Counted from the first letter of the stretch, positions 18,117 to 27,861 are shown. The stretch: DNA of 64,000 nt from Bacteroides eggerthii (GCF_025146565.1 NZ_CP102258.1:744001-808000); one strand, 5' to 3'. Notes: generated from the letters alone by a model not told the origin. Numbers and translations are program-made.

Positions 18117-18228
18117 TGTCTGATGCGATTAGATTAATATGATTATATGTGCAAATATCCGCAATTTTCCATAAACGGCAATAAGTTTTATTGTATTTTT
18201 GTGCCCACAAATCGTTTGGAACGTAAGA

Positions 18229-19476
18229 ATGAAGAATTTAACAGAAGAAATATCTCCTCGCTACCGTCTGCACACATTGTCGAACGGCTTGCGCATCATC
18301 CATGAGCCCTCCCTGTCGAAGGTGGCTTATTGTGGTTTTGCAGTAGATGCCGGAACGCGCGATGAACTTGAAAATGAACAGGGTATGGCGCATTTTGTGG
18401 AACATCTTATTTTTAAGGGTACCAAGAAACGCAAGGCGTGGCATATTCTGAACCGCATGGAGAATGTAGGTGGCGATTTGAACGCTTACACCAATAAGGA
18501 AGAGACGGTGATTTATTCTGCATTCCTTACTGAGCACTTCGGGCGTGCTTTCGAATTGCTGACGGATATTGTATTCCATTCTACTTTTCCGCAGCGGGAG
18601 ATCGAGAAGGAGACAGAGGTTATTATAGACGAGATACAGTCTTATGAAGACAACCCTTCTGAGCTGATTTTCGATGATTTTGAAGACTTGATCTTTCGGG
18701 AGCACCCTTTAGGACGTAATATTCTCGGTAATCCGGAACAATTGAAAAAGTTCCGCAGTGAGGATGCCGCCGCTTTTACTTCCCGTTTTTATCATCCCGG
18801 CAATATGGTATTCTTTGTTTTAGGCAACATGGATTTCAGGCAAGTGGTGCGTTGGGCGGAGAAGCTGCTGGCCGGTATCCCGGCTGTGGCTGTCGATAAC
18901 CGTCGCACGCCGCCGCTTTTGTATGTTCCGAAAACCCAGATTTTGCATAAAGACACCCATCAGGCGCACGTCATGATCGGCAGTCGGGGATACAATGCTT
19001 ATGAGGACAAACGTACGGCACTCTATCTGTTGAACAACATCCTCGGCGGTCCGGGCATGAACAGCCGGTTGAACGTGGCTTTGCGCGAACGCCGCGGTTT
19101 GGTCTATAATGTGGAGTCTAACTTGACTTCTTATACCGATACCGGAACTTTCTGCATTTATTTCGGTTGCGATCCTAAGGATGCTGACCTGTGCACCCGC
19201 CTTGTGTATAAAGAACTGAAACGCCTGCGTGATGCAAAAATGACTTCATCTCAGCTTGCCGCGGCCAAAAAACAGCTTATCGGGCAGATAGGTGTGGCTT
19301 CGGACAACAACGAGAACAATGCCCTCGGCATGGCGAAGACTTTCCTGCACTACAATAAATATGAAGCGTCCGAGGCTGTATTCCGGCGTATTGAGCAACT
19401 TACCCCTGAAATTTTATTGGAAGTGGCAAACGAGATGTTTGCTGAGGACTACCTATCAACGCTTATTTACGATTGA
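18229..19476 (+). CDS. M16-family zinc metallopeptidase
   Basis: From the ATG at 18229 the protein has 415 residues; an upstream TTG in frame is discarded because it overlaps the -7 element TATTTTTG (18194-18201). The inverted zinc motif HxxEH is at residues 55-59 (HFVEHL), and the third ligand is Glu135 (DEIQSYED), exactly 76 residues after His59 as usual. The C-terminal half is the inactive-type M16 domain (RRGLVYNVESNLTSYTDTG). The protein resembles processing-peptidase-like M16B enzymes. No signal peptide is seen, so a cytoplasmic role is likely. Its substrate is unknown. Confidence 0.92.
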   Translation: MKNLTEEISPRYRLHTLSNGLRIIHEPSLSKVAYCGFAVDAGTRDELENEQGMAHFVEHLIFKGTKKRKAWHILNRMENVGGDLNAYTNKEETVIYSAFLTEHFGRAFELLTDIVFHSTFPQREIEKETEVIIDEIQSYEDNPSELIFDDFEDLIFREHPLGRNILGNPEQLKKFRSEDAAAFTSRFYHPGNMVFFVLGNMDFRQVVRWAEKLLAGIPAVAVDNRRTPPLLYVPKTQILHKDTHQAHVMIGSRGYNAYEDKRTALYLLNNILGGPGMNSRLNVALRERRGLVYNVESNLTSYTDTGTFCIYFGCDPKDADLCTRLVYKELKRLRDAKMTSSQLAAAKKQLIGQIGVASDNNENNALGMAKTFLHYNKYEASEAVFRRIEQLTPEILLEVANEMFAEDYLSTLIYD

Positions 19477-19600
19477 CAGCTTTTCCTGCTGCTGGAACTG
19501 AGTGCTGGAATAAGGAACATTGTGCCGGTTCTCATTGAGTTTAATTCGTCAGACAGATGTTTCCCTTGCTGCTTGTCTTTGGAAGGTTCCTTTGAATGCC

Positions 19601-20197
19601 TTATTCAGCCTTATTTTCTTTTTGTTGTTCCAGTCGTTTCATACTGAATTCGCAACCGCAGTATAGCTGGTTATAGAAATCATATTCTTTAAGAAGCTGG
19701 TTGCGGCGGTCTTGCAGCCCGCCTTTCCGCCAGTTTTGTTCCCAAAAGATTGTACCGGGATAAAAGGAAGCTGCCCTCCGGCCTGCTTCGTTTATCTGCT
19801 CAAGGTTTTTCCAGCGCGAAGACGCAAGGGTGGTGGTAAAGACCTGGAAGTCGTGTTCGGAAGCATAGCGTGCTGTTTCCGTCAGCCGTAAGGTGAAGCA
19901 TTTCAGGCAGCGGCTGCCTCGTTCCGGTTCGTTTTCCAGTCCCGACATGGCATTTCGCCAATGGTCATAATCATAATCAGCATCGATGAAATCGAGGTTT
20001 TGAGACGTTACAAAGCGAATGGCTTCCTGCTTTCTTATTTCATATTCTTCTTGCGGATAGATGTTGGGATTACAGTAAAACACAGTAGGGCGGATGCCGT
20101 TTGCCAGCATACATTCGATGATGGCAGAGGAACAGGGAGCGCAGCAGGAATGTAGTAGAACCCTGTTCTCACCGTTGGGAGTTTGAATTTTCAGCAT
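19601..20197 (-). CDS. queH: Epoxyqueuosine reductase QueH
   Basis: The ATG at 20197 gives 198 residues; a TTG six codons upstream is less likely. The protein has the QueH (former DUF208) pattern: LLHSCCAPCSSAIIE near the N-terminus with CCxxC, FYCNPNIYPQEEYEIRK, and GSRCLKCFTLRL. These cysteines bind an iron-sulfur cluster and a further metal. QueH reduces epoxyqueuosine to queuosine in tRNA and replaces the cobalamin-dependent QueG. The gene converges on the M16 peptidase gene. The gap between them (19477-19600) holds no clear terminator. Confidence 0.93.
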   Translation of the reverse strand: MLKIQTPNGENRVLLHSCCAPCSSAIIECMLANGIRPTVFYCNPNIYPQEEYEIRKQEAIRFVTSQNLDFIDADYDYDHWRNAMSGLENEPERGSRCLKCFTLRLTETARYASEHDFQVFTTTLASSRWKNLEQINEAGRRAASFYPGTIFWEQNWRKGGLQDRRNQLLKEYDFYNQLYCGCEFSMKRLEQQKENKAE

Positions 20198-20213
20198 ATC
20201 GATTGGGGTATTC

Positions 20214-20262
20214 AAAGAAAGCCACTCGCCTGCAATATGATTGCAATTGAATGGCTTCTTTT
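20214..20262 (-). terminator. Probable terminator after uxuA
   Basis: AAAGAAAGCCA (20214-20224) pairs with TGGCTTCTTTT (20252-20262) with two mismatched positions. A nested TGCAAT/ATTGCA stem lies inside. On the reverse strand the right side ends in a T-rich stretch (TTTCTTTGAA). It lies between the uxuA stop and the queH start. Confidence 0.5.
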
Positions 20263-20288
20263 CAGTATGTATTTCTAAAGGATCTTTC

Positions 20289-21461
20289 TTACTCGAACAA
20301 TGACTTGGCGATTCCCATTTCCAGGCCTCTCAGTTCTGCCAGTCCTCTCAAACGGCCGATGCAGGAGTATCCCGGATTGGTTTTCTTCTTCAAATCATCC
20401 ACCATCTGATGTCCATGGTCGGGGCGCATCGGAATGGAGACTTTGCGGCGTTGTTGCAATTCGAGGAAGGCTTTCATTACGTGATACATGTCGACGTTGC
20501 CTTCCAGGTGGTTGGCTTCGTAGAAGTTGCCTTCCGCATCGCGTTGTGTGCTGCGGAGGTGAACGAAGTTGATACGGTCGCCGAATTGTTCCATCAAGGC
20601 GGCGCAGTCGTTTGCGCTGCTTACACCCAGGGAACCGGTGCACAGACACAGGCCGTTGCTCTTGTTGGGAACAGCATTGATCAGAGTCTGGAAGTCGGCT
20701 CCACAACTCATGATACGCGGCAGGCCAAGGATTGAGCAAGGAGGATCGTCCGGGTGGATAACCAGCTCTACGCCGGCTTCATCGGCAACAGGACAGATTT
20801 CACTGAGGAAATAAATCAGGTTGGAGCGTAGTTTCTCAGGAGTGATGTCCTTGTAGCGGTCAAGCTCTTTTTGGAATTGTTCCAGTGTGAAGCTCTCCTC
20901 CGAACCGGGCAGACCGGCAATCATGTTGCGTACGAGTAGTTGTTTGTCATCTTCCGTCATTTGCTCGAAACGCGCTTTGGCTTTCGCCTTTTCTTCGTCG
21001 GTGTAATCGGCTTCCGCACCGGGGCGTTTCAGCAGGAAGAGGTCGAAAGCGATGAAAGCTGCACGTTCAAAGCGCAGGGCGCGGCTGCCGTCGGGAAGTT
21101 CGTAGGCAAGGTCGGTACGGGTCCAGTCCAATACGGGCATGAAGTTGTACGTAACGATGTTCACGCCGCATTTGCCGAGGTTGCGCAGGCTTTCTTTGTA
21201 GTTGTCTATATATCGCTGGAAATCTCCGGTCTGGGTCTTGATATGCTCGTGTACGGGCACGCTTTCTACGACGGACCAACGTAGGCCGACGGCTTCAATC
21301 ATTTCCTTGCGTTTCATGATTTCCTCCACTGTCCATACTTCACCGTTGGGAATGTGGTGCAGAGCGTTTACGATGCCGGTGGCTCCGGCTTGTTTGATGT
21401 CCCACAGGCTGACCGGATCGTTAGGACCGTACCAGCGCCAGGTTTGTTCACAAAGTATCAT
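20289..21461 (-). CDS. uxuA: Mannonate dehydratase UxuA
   Basis: The 390-residue protein matches UxuA (394 in E. coli) along its length: [20 protein letters not shown] at the start, [15 protein letters not shown], and [14 protein letters not shown] near the end, which carries metal and substrate ligands. UxuA dehydrates D-mannonate to 2-keto-3-deoxygluconate in uronate catabolism. It follows the SDR reductase gene by 42 bp on the same strand, so the two form the lower glucuronate route (fructuronate to mannonate to KDG). uxaC and the KDG kinase are not in the window. Confidence 0.96.
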   Translation of the reverse strand: MILCEQTWRWYGPNDPVSLWDIKQAGATGIVNALHHIPNGEVWTVEEIMKRKEMIEAVGLRWSVVESVPVHEHIKTQTGDFQRYIDNYKESLRNLGKCGVNIVTYNFMPVLDWTRTDLAYELPDGSRALRFERAAFIAFDLFLLKRPGAEADYTDEEKAKAKARFEQMTEDDKQLLVRNMIAGLPGSEESFTLEQFQKELDRYKDITPEKLRSNLIYFLSEICPVADEAGVELVIHPDDPPCSILGLPRIMSCGADFQTLINAVPNKSNGLCLCTGSLGVSSANDCAALMEQFGDRINFVHLRSTQRDAEGNFYEANHLEGNVDMYHVMKAFLELQQRRKVSIPMRPDHGHQMVDDLKKKTNPGYSCIGRLRGLAELRGLEMGIAKSLFE

Positions 21462-21503
21462 GGCATTTATTATTTTACGATTTACAATTTATTTTTTTAT
21501 GGT

Positions 21504-22313
21504 TTAAATGGAGAATGCATCGAAACCGCCGTCCACTACCGAAAGGGCTCCGGTAACGAAGCTGGAAGCGTCACTGATGAGGTAGTGAATGGTTCCGAAC
21601 AGTTCTTCCGGCTCGGCAAAGCGTCCGCAGGGAGTATGGGCTATGATGGTTTTGGCGCGGTCTGTATAGGAGCCATCGGGATTAGTCAGCAACGCACGAT
21701 TCTGGTTGGTCAGCAGGAAACCGGGAACGATAGCGTTTACGCGGAGCTCGGGGCTGAACTTGGTAGCCAGTTCGGTTGCCATATAGCGGGTATAATTGCC
21801 GATAGCGGCTTTGGCTGAACCATAACCTACCACGCGTGTCAACGGACGGAGGGCAGACTCGGAACAGAAGTTGACGATAGCACCTTTCTTGTTCTTTGCC
21901 ATGACATCCACGAAGACCATAGTGGGAAGTACTGTACCGAAAAGGTTCAGGTCTACCACTTTGCGGAATGCCTCTACATCCAAGTCGAGTACAGTCTTGT
22001 CCGGAGCAATGGTGGCGCCCGGCATATTGCCACCTGCAGCATTCAGCAACACGTCGATAGTGCCGAAGCGTTCGAGGATAGCTTTCTTATTTTCTTCCAG
22101 TACTTCCTTGTTCAGTACGTCGGTTACAAGGAACAGGGCTTCAGACTTCTGGTTGAGTTCGGCTTCCAGTTCTTTACCTATTTCTGCTGCACGATCCAAA
22201 ACCACAATTTTAGCGCCTTGTTCTGCAAGGTAGTTAGCGATGTTTTTTCCGAGAATGCCGCAACCGCCTGTGATGACGATTACTTTGCCTTTAATGTCAA
22301 ATAAGTTCTTCAT
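21504..22313 (-). CDS. SDR-family D-mannonate oxidoreductase (fructuronate reductase)
   Basis: The 269-residue short-chain dehydrogenase has the Rossmann motif TGGCGILGKNIA near the N-terminus, the NAAGG loop and the catalytic YxxxK (YGSAKAAIG) near residue 163. It is unrelated in fold to E. coli UxuB. SDR enzymes of this length paired with uxuA are the usual Bacteroidota fructuronate reductase. That function is therefore drawn from the family and the immediate downstream uxuA gene. A -7 element (CAAAAATA, 22363-22370, reverse strand) lies upstream. Confidence 0.85.
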   Translation of the reverse strand: MKNLFDIKGKVIVITGGCGILGKNIANYLAEQGAKIVVLDRAAEIGKELEAELNQKSEALFLVTDVLNKEVLEENKKAILERFGTIDVLLNAAGGNMPGATIAPDKTVLDLDVEAFRKVVDLNLFGTVLPTMVFVDVMAKNKKGAIVNFCSESALRPLTRVVGYGSAKAAIGNYTRYMATELATKFSPELRVNAIVPGFLLTNQNRALLTNPDGSYTDRAKTIIAHTPCGRFAEPEELFGTIHYLISDASSFVTGALSVVDGGFDAFSI

Positions 22314-22427
22314 GATTTTTTTATTTAGTGATATGAATATATATTTCTTCGGGTTCGCATTGCAAAAATAGGAATAAATGTCTTCTTTACCTTGCGATAT
22401 GTCTAAAATTATATAATTTATGCCAAG

Positions 22428-23072
22428 TTACCGATGTTCCGGCTTATTGCTTTGTTGCAATACCAGCAGGCTTTCCGGTCCCATGTTGAATAATAAGTCG
22501 ATAATGCTGAGGTTGGGTAGGAAGCCGAGCCTCTCTTGGAAAACCTGGTAGTAAGGTTGCGGAGAGAAATCGGGATCTTCCAGGGAGAAATCTTTCTTGG
22601 GATGAATACGCTCCCGAAAATCCGCCTCGCCGGGGGCGAATCCGGTTTTATATTCCGAGGTGCGTTCCATAACAGGCTGTATATCTATCAGGGAACAAAC
22701 CAAGTGGCAAAGTTCTTCGTTGAAATCGGCTAAAAACTCATATTTCTTTTCATAGAAAGGGCGGAAGTCATCCTTGTAATATTCAAAGAAAGGAGTGTGG
22801 TTGTATGCGGACTCAATGGCATTCCAGTGCAAATGCCGCCAGTTGCCATGATCGGAGATGCGGATGTCGCACATCGGACATTTTAAGGAGGCGGGTTTGA
22901 CTGTCGGAATGGAAAGGGCAAGCTCTCCGTCAGGTGCGGCAATGGTGCAGCGATTGCGGTAGGTTTGTTTGATATAATGGTCGTGCTGTTCGATACATAC
23001 CCGGTCGTATGCCAATAGTTTGGTGTAATATTCAACCGGGGCCAAGTAAGCAGAAGAAAGATAGACGGTCAT
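22428..23072 (-). CDS. WbqC-like family protein
   Basis: The 214-residue protein begins VYLSSAYLAPVEYYTKLLAY and has the HYIKQTYRNRCTIAAPDGEL and IRISDHGNWRHLHWNAIESAYNHTPFF stretches (given here in parts) that define WbqC family members. The family was named from O-antigen clusters, but its chemistry is unclear. In Bacteroidota it commonly lies beside signal peptidase I genes, as here: the stop of the upstream lepB-like gene is 50 bp away. It is likely the last gene of the dapB-lepB-lepB-like transcript. Cytoplasmic; no membrane segments. Confidence 0.85.
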   Translation of the reverse strand: MTVYLSSAYLAPVEYYTKLLAYDRVCIEQHDHYIKQTYRNRCTIAAPDGELALSIPTVKPASLKCPMCDIRISDHGNWRHLHWNAIESAYNHTPFFEYYKDDFRPFYEKKYEFLADFNEELCHLVCSLIDIQPVMERTSEYKTGFAPGEADFRERIHPKKDFSLEDPDFSPQPYYQVFQERLGFLPNLSIIDLLFNMGPESLLVLQQSNKPEHR

Positions 23073-23122
23073 TCTAAATTATAAATTATGGGTTATAAAA
23101 TCATAAACTTGAGGAGACGGCA

Positions 23123-24061
23123 TTATTTGACCTCTTTCCACATCCTGTTCCAGCGGTAGCCGCCGAAAAGCCCTGTCCCTTGCTCCTTGGAAAACCAGAT
23201 TACGGTTGCTTTTCCAATGACGTGGTCTTTGGGTACAAGGCCGAACAAGCGTGAGTCCGACAGGTTAATGGGGTTGTTGGCTCCCACCCAGTAGTAGTCT
23301 TTTGTGAAATAGCAGTGCTGTGCGGGCTTCCCTTCTATGTACAACGTATCGTTTTTGATTTCAGCCCGTTTTTTTTCGTGCAATACCAATGTGTTGCGCA
23401 GCAACGTCATGTTCCAGGGATACACGCGTACCGCTTTCCCCTTACCGGGGATGATGAGCGGTTTCAGCACTTCTACGGAGTCTTCCTTGTCGATTGGCTT
23501 TATCCAGTTGTTGTTACCTAAAGCCTGTTCTAATAAATAATATTCATACCTGCTGAAACTGCGTACGTTATTCACCGTATCTTGTCCTAACAATGCGTTG
23601 GGACGGATGGAAAGAATAGTAAGCAACGAATCCAACTGTTTTTCTTTTTTTTGAGGGTAGGTATAAAGGAACTTTTGGTCGGGGGCATTTTTCTCCGAGG
23701 GGATTACGGAGAAAAGGGAATCGACTAACAGCGTGTCTCCCGGTACTCCTAAACAACGGCTGATAAATACTTCCTTCCTGTCGATTGTAGCTTGGAGAAG
23801 ATTGGCAGGGTTGTTGAATACAAGAATATCTTCCTTGTGTACGGGCCTTTCCGCCCAGCGGTGATATCCCCATAAGCCCATGAAAGGAAGCCGCAACCCA
23901 TAGCTCCATTTATTTACCAGAATACGCTCGCCGCGGTACAAGGAGTTTTCCATGCCTGAGGAAGGGATGGAATAGGAAGTCGCAACACAACCCCGAAGTA
24001 ATACTACCGCGAGTATCACTCCTGTCATAGTGGCTGCAATCTTCCGGTTCCTTCTCTGCAT
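23123..24061 (-). CDS. Signal peptidase I paralogue lacking the catalytic Ser and Lys
   Basis: The 312-residue protein has an N-terminal membrane segment (about residues 10-28) and the boxes of signal peptidase I. Box B reads SIPSSGMENSL, where active enzymes have Ser before the Met/Leu (E. coli IPSGSMMP, Ser90-type nucleophile); here that residue is Gly36. Box D reads FISRCLGVPGDTL, where active enzymes have KR; the general-base Lys is Ser101. Box E GDN is GAN (residues 260-262). The neighbour at 24095 keeps all three. The fold appears intact, but both members of the dyad are lost, so it should be inactive as a Ser/Lys protease. A substrate-binding or regulatory partner of LepB is one idea. 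It starts 33 bp after lepB. Confidence 0.85.
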   Translation of the reverse strand: MQRRNRKIAATMTGVILAVVLLRGCVATSYSIPSSGMENSLYRGERILVNKWSYGLRLPFMGLWGYHRWAERPVHKEDILVFNNPANLLQATIDRKEVFISRCLGVPGDTLLVDSLFSVIPSEKNAPDQKFLYTYPQKKEKQLDSLLTILSIRPNALLGQDTVNNVRSFSRYEYYLLEQALGNNNWIKPIDKEDSVEVLKPLIIPGKGKAVRVYPWNMTLLRNTLVLHEKKRAEIKNDTLYIEGKPAQHCYFTKDYYWVGANNPINLSDSRLFGLVPKDHVIGKATVIWFSKEQGTGLFGGYRWNRMWKEVK

Positions 24062-24094
24062 AGTGTGTATCGAACATCAATAGCCAACTGCTGC

Positions 24095-25579
24095 TTAATG
24101 TACCCATTTGAATATCCGGTTCCAACGGATTTTTCCGTCAAACCAGCTGCGGTCTTTATCCAGTGATAACCAGACAACGATGGGCTTACCTACTACATGG
24201 TCCTCGGGAACGAAGCCCCAATAGCGGGAATCGAGAGAGTTGTGACGGTTGTCACCCATCATCCAGTAGTAGTCCAGATTGAAGGTGTAAGTGTCTGTCT
24301 TTTGCCCGTTGATGTAGATGCCGTCCGGTTTTTGTTCCAATGTGTTGCCTTCATAAGCTACGATGCAACGTTCGTAGATAGGTAGGTTGTCTTTGGTCAA
24401 AGTAATGGTGGCACCTTTTTCCGGTATCCAGATAGGGCCGTAGTTATCCCGCGTCCATTTGGTGTAGAGGTTTTGCGGGTACATTTGTCCTGAAAGGTCC
24501 TCCGGTTCCATGACGATGCGACTGATTAATTTCTTATTGCCGGTAAGCGTATCGTACATTTTCTTGGTGAGGGGCAGATGATAGACAGGAGTCAGCCTGC
24601 CTTGGGCATCACGACGGTCCAAACCCATTTGGATAAGTCCCTCCTCATAGTTGAAGTCGTCTGTCATCAGTATCTGGTCGTCATTGCTGATGCCGAGCTC
24701 GCGGAACATATTTTCAGGGATGTACGGTCCGGTGGTCTGTACGAAATAGTTGAGTTGCATGTCTTCCGGATTCTCAATGGCTTTCCCGTCGATATAGACT
24801 TGTGTGTCTTTGATTTCCAGCGTATCTCCCGGTAGACCGACACAGCGTTTTACATAATTCTCGCGACGGTCCACAGGACGTACCACAATATCGCCATACA
24901 TTTGCGGGTTGGTACGGATTAGGTTGCGTCCGGCATTGTAGTAGAGGTCATAAACAGTGCGTTGTTGGTCGTGTGTCAGACTGTCCATATTGATTTTATT
25001 GGGATATATACGTTGTCCTTCCCTATAAGCCAGACTGTAAAAGTCCTCCTGCTGCCTGTTGAGCGCCACTGTATCCCCTGCAGGGAAGTTGAACACGACA
25101 ATATCATTCAGTTTCACTTTTCCGAAACCCGGTACGCGTTTGTATTTCCACTGCGGCCATTCAATGTATGATTTAGTGTTGAATACCGGCAAGGTGTGTT
25201 GTGCCAACGGCATGGAAAGCGGTGTATTCGGAACACGCGGGCCGTAGCTCATTTTACTGACGTAGAGGAAATCGCCCACCAGCAATGATTTCTCCAGCGA
25301 AGACGAAGGTATCTGATAGTTTTGGAATATGTAGATATTCACAAAATAAACGGCTACCAGAGCAAATACAATGGCATCCACCCAACTCATGATGCTGCGT
25401 ACTGCCGGATTTTTGGAGTTTTTCCAAAAACTCCAGGGTATCTTCTTACTGATATAGATGTCGAATATGAAAGGAACGACAATCAGCCCCAGCCAGCTTC
25501 TTACCCAAACAAGGAAAATGAGGTAGAGCAGGGTAATTATACCGAACTTAATCCATTGGGCGCGTGTTGCTTTTCTCAT
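24095..25579 (-). CDS. lepB: Signal peptidase I (active copy)
   Basis: The 494-residue protein is longer than E. coli LepB (324). It has N-terminal membrane segments (about residues 12-40 and 66-86) and then the catalytic domain: box B YQIPSSSLEKSL with the nucleophile Ser94, box D ENYVKRCVGLPGDTL with the general base Lys244, and box E MMGDNRHNSLDSR. Two insertions (about 118-235 and 255-380) account for the extra length, which is common in Bacteroidota. It cleaves signal peptides from exported proteins at the outer face of the inner membrane. It follows dapB by 6 bp and precedes a dead paralogue by 33 bp. Confidence 0.95.
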   Translation of the reverse strand: MRKATRAQWIKFGIITLLYLIFLVWVRSWLGLIVVPFIFDIYISKKIPWSFWKNSKNPAVRSIMSWVDAIVFALVAVYFVNIYIFQNYQIPSSSLEKSLLVGDFLYVSKMSYGPRVPNTPLSMPLAQHTLPVFNTKSYIEWPQWKYKRVPGFGKVKLNDIVVFNFPAGDTVALNRQQEDFYSLAYREGQRIYPNKINMDSLTHDQQRTVYDLYYNAGRNLIRTNPQMYGDIVVRPVDRRENYVKRCVGLPGDTLEIKDTQVYIDGKAIENPEDMQLNYFVQTTGPYIPENMFRELGISNDDQILMTDDFNYEEGLIQMGLDRRDAQGRLTPVYHLPLTKKMYDTLTGNKKLISRIVMEPEDLSGQMYPQNLYTKWTRDNYGPIWIPEKGATITLTKDNLPIYERCIVAYEGNTLEQKPDGIYINGQKTDTYTFNLDYYWMMGDNRHNSLDSRYWGFVPEDHVVGKPIVVWLSLDKDRSWFDGKIRWNRIFKWVH

Positions 25580-25585
25580 AATGTT

Positions 25586-26350
25586 TTAGTCTTTTAAAAA
25601 TGGAAATAAATCGCTCATGCCTAAGAATCCTTGTTTGCCGGCGGTGTACTCTGCGGCCAATACGGCTCCCAAGGCAAACCCGCGGCGGTTTTTGGCGTCG
25701 TGGGTGATGGTGATGCTGTCTGCTTCGGAGTCGTAGCGGATGCTGTGGATACCCGGTACTTCTCCTTCGCGGATGGAGCTGACAGGCAGTTCGTTGGTGG
25801 CACAGTCGGTAGAACCCGATATTGTTCCGTCCGGTGCTTGCAGCGTACCTTTTACCCAACGCTCTTTTCGGTCGAGGTTGTCCAGAATACCTTCGGCAAG
25901 GGTGATGGCAGTGCCGCTTGGAGCGTCCAGCTTATGTATATGGTGCGTTTCGCTCATCGTTACGTCGTAAGCGGGGAAGCGGTTCATAATCTTTGCCAGG
26001 TATTTGTTGACGGCGGAGAATATGGCTACTCCCAGACTGAAGTTGGAAGACCAGAATAATGTTTTGCCACCTTCAGTACAGAGCCTCTTGACCTCTTCAC
26101 CATGTTCTTCCAGCCAGCCTGTACTGCCTGAAACCAATTTCACGCCGGCTTTGAAAGCTTTCATATAATTGTTGTAGGCTACCATTGGGTTCGTAAACTC
26201 TATGGCGACGTCGGCGCTTTTGAATGCATCCGATTCAAAATCCTCCTGATTATTAATGTCGATGATGCTGACAATCTCGTGTCCGCGGTTCAAGGCAATC
26301 TTCTCAATTTCCTTGCCCATTTTTCCGTAACCGATTAATGCTATTTTCAT
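25586..26350 (-). CDS. dapB: 4-hydroxy-tetrahydrodipicolinate reductase
   Basis: The 254-residue protein starts with the dinucleotide-binding motif GYGKMGKEIEKIA and has the family signature ETHHIHKLDAPSGTAI, in which the second His and the Lys are catalytic. It carries out the NAD(P)H reduction step of lysine and diaminopimelate synthesis in the cytoplasm. It is the first gene of the dapB-lepB-lepB-like-wbqC run. The divergent gap to 26447 holds two facing -7 boxes: CAAAGGTA (26395-26402, reverse strand, for dapB) and TACATTTG (26413-26420, forward). Confidence 0.96.
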   Translation of the reverse strand: MKIALIGYGKMGKEIEKIALNRGHEIVSIIDINNQEDFESDAFKSADVAIEFTNPMVAYNNYMKAFKAGVKLVSGSTGWLEEHGEEVKRLCTEGGKTLFWSSNFSLGVAIFSAVNKYLAKIMNRFPAYDVTMSETHHIHKLDAPSGTAITLAEGILDNLDRKERWVKGTLQAPDGTISGSTDCATNELPVSSIREGEVPGIHSIRYDSEADSITITHDAKNRRGFALGAVLAAEYTAGKQGFLGMSDLFPFLKD

Positions 26351-26446
26351 TGTTTCTTTAGTTTTTATTCAGTTTATCAACCAACTATATGTCGCAAAGG
26401 TAATCTTTTTCTTACATTTGCGCACAACATTAACGATAAGTTAACA

Positions 26447-27718
26447 ATGGAACAATTGCTGCATTACGTCTGGAAGCATAAGATATTCCCTCTGATGCCT
26501 CTCCGGACGACTTCCGGACAGCCGGTTGAAGTGATAGATCCCGGTTTGCCGAATCCCAATGCAGGCCCCGACTTCTTTAACGCAAAACTGAAAATAGATA
26601 ATATGCTTTGGGTGGGTAACGTGGAGTTGCATGCACAGGCTTCAGACTGGTTTCGTCATGGACACGACCGGAATACGGCCTATGATAATGTAATCCTGCA
26701 TGTTGTGGGTGTTTCCGACTGTGAGGTGCATCGTACCAACGGTGATGTAATCGCTCAGTTGCAACTGTGTTGTCCGGAAAGCGTCCGCTGCCGTTATGCC
26801 GAATTACGGCAGGCGGAAGCGTATCCTCCTTGTCATTCCATCCTTAGTTCCTTACCGAAGCTGACCGTCCATTCCTGGTTGTCGGCCTTGCAGGTGGAGC
26901 GTTTTGAACGAAAGGCTCAGGATATCGCCGTACGTCTGGAACGATGCAATAACCATTGGGAAGACGTGTTCTTTATCACCCTTGCCCGTAATTTCGGTTT
27001 CGGACTGAACGGCGACGCTTTTGAAGCATGGGCCGTTCATCTGCCTTTGCGTGCAGTAGATAAGCATCGGGACAGCTTGTTTCAGGTGGAAGCATTCTTT
27101 TTTGGACAGGCAGGATTGCTGGAGGAAGATTCCATCCAAGACAGCTACTATCAAAAGCTCCGGAAGGAATTTTATTATTTGCAGCATAAGTTCGACCTTC
27201 CTGCGCCTATGGCTGCCGGACAGTGGCGTTTTCTTCGTCTGCGTCCCGATAACTTCCCTCATGTGCGGCTGGCACAGCTTGCCGATCTGTATCATAAGGA
27301 GCAGCTACTATTTTCCCGCATTATGGCGGTGGAAACACCGGAAGACGTGAAGCAAATATTGACTGTGCAACTCTCCCCCTATTGGGAAGAGCATTTTTCT
27401 TTTGCAAAGACTTCGCCACGCCGGAAAAAGCGTATGGGCGAGAATACCTTGAACTTGCTTCTCATCAATACCGTCATTCCTTTTCTTTATGCTTATGGAA
27501 TACACAAGGCGGATGAACGACTTTGCGACCGCGCCACATGTTTTCTCGAAGCATTGAAGGCGGAGGACAATCATATCATCCGTATGTGGAGTGGGGCAGG
27601 GCTGCCTGTTTCTACGGCGGCGGACTCGCAAGCGTTGCTCCAGCTCCAAAAGGAATATTGTGACCGGAAGGACTGTTTGCGCTGCCGGTTCGGATATGAA
27701 TATCTGAAAAGAAAATGA
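26447..27718 (+). CDS. DUF2851 family protein
   Basis: The 423-residue protein begins EQLLHYVWKHKIFPL and contains PGLPNPNAGPDFFNAKLKI and GNVELHAQASDWFRHGHD, strongly conserved features of DUF2851, a Bacteroidota family of unknown function. The C-terminus holds closely spaced cysteines (YCDRKDCLRCRFGYE) that could bind a metal. The GPD...E...H pattern in the first 80 residues is somewhat nuclease-like, but this is only an impression. No signal peptide or membrane segment is seen. It is transcribed divergently from dapB, with a -7 box TACATTTG at 26413-26420. Confidence 0.8.
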   Translation: MEQLLHYVWKHKIFPLMPLRTTSGQPVEVIDPGLPNPNAGPDFFNAKLKIDNMLWVGNVELHAQASDWFRHGHDRNTAYDNVILHVVGVSDCEVHRTNGDVIAQLQLCCPESVRCRYAELRQAEAYPPCHSILSSLPKLTVHSWLSALQVERFERKAQDIAVRLERCNNHWEDVFFITLARNFGFGLNGDAFEAWAVHLPLRAVDKHRDSLFQVEAFFFGQAGLLEEDSIQDSYYQKLRKEFYYLQHKFDLPAPMAAGQWRFLRLRPDNFPHVRLAQLADLYHKEQLLFSRIMAVETPEDVKQILTVQLSPYWEEHFSFAKTSPRRKKRMGENTLNLLLINTVIPFLYAYGIHKADERLCDRATCFLEALKAEDNHIIRMWSGAGLPVSTAADSQALLQLQKEYCDRKDCLRCRFGYEYLKRK

Positions 27719-27861
27719 ACGGGTGAAATTAAAAAAACAGGACATTAGCTGTTAGGTGAAGAAGAATAGAGGCAGCATACTGTAAATTCTCGCTTTTTTT
27801 TATTGCAAATTACTGGCTTGTTGTATCTTTGTGGTCTGAATCGAAATAACTCGCATCTATT

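Noticed and set aside
20289..22313. uxuA and the SDR gene as part of the chondroitin PUL
   Set aside because: PL8 and GH88 give unsaturated uronate that becomes 5-keto-4-deoxyuronate and enters by the KduI/KduD route, not mannonate. The pair lacks the TGTAC element and is separated by housekeeping genes.
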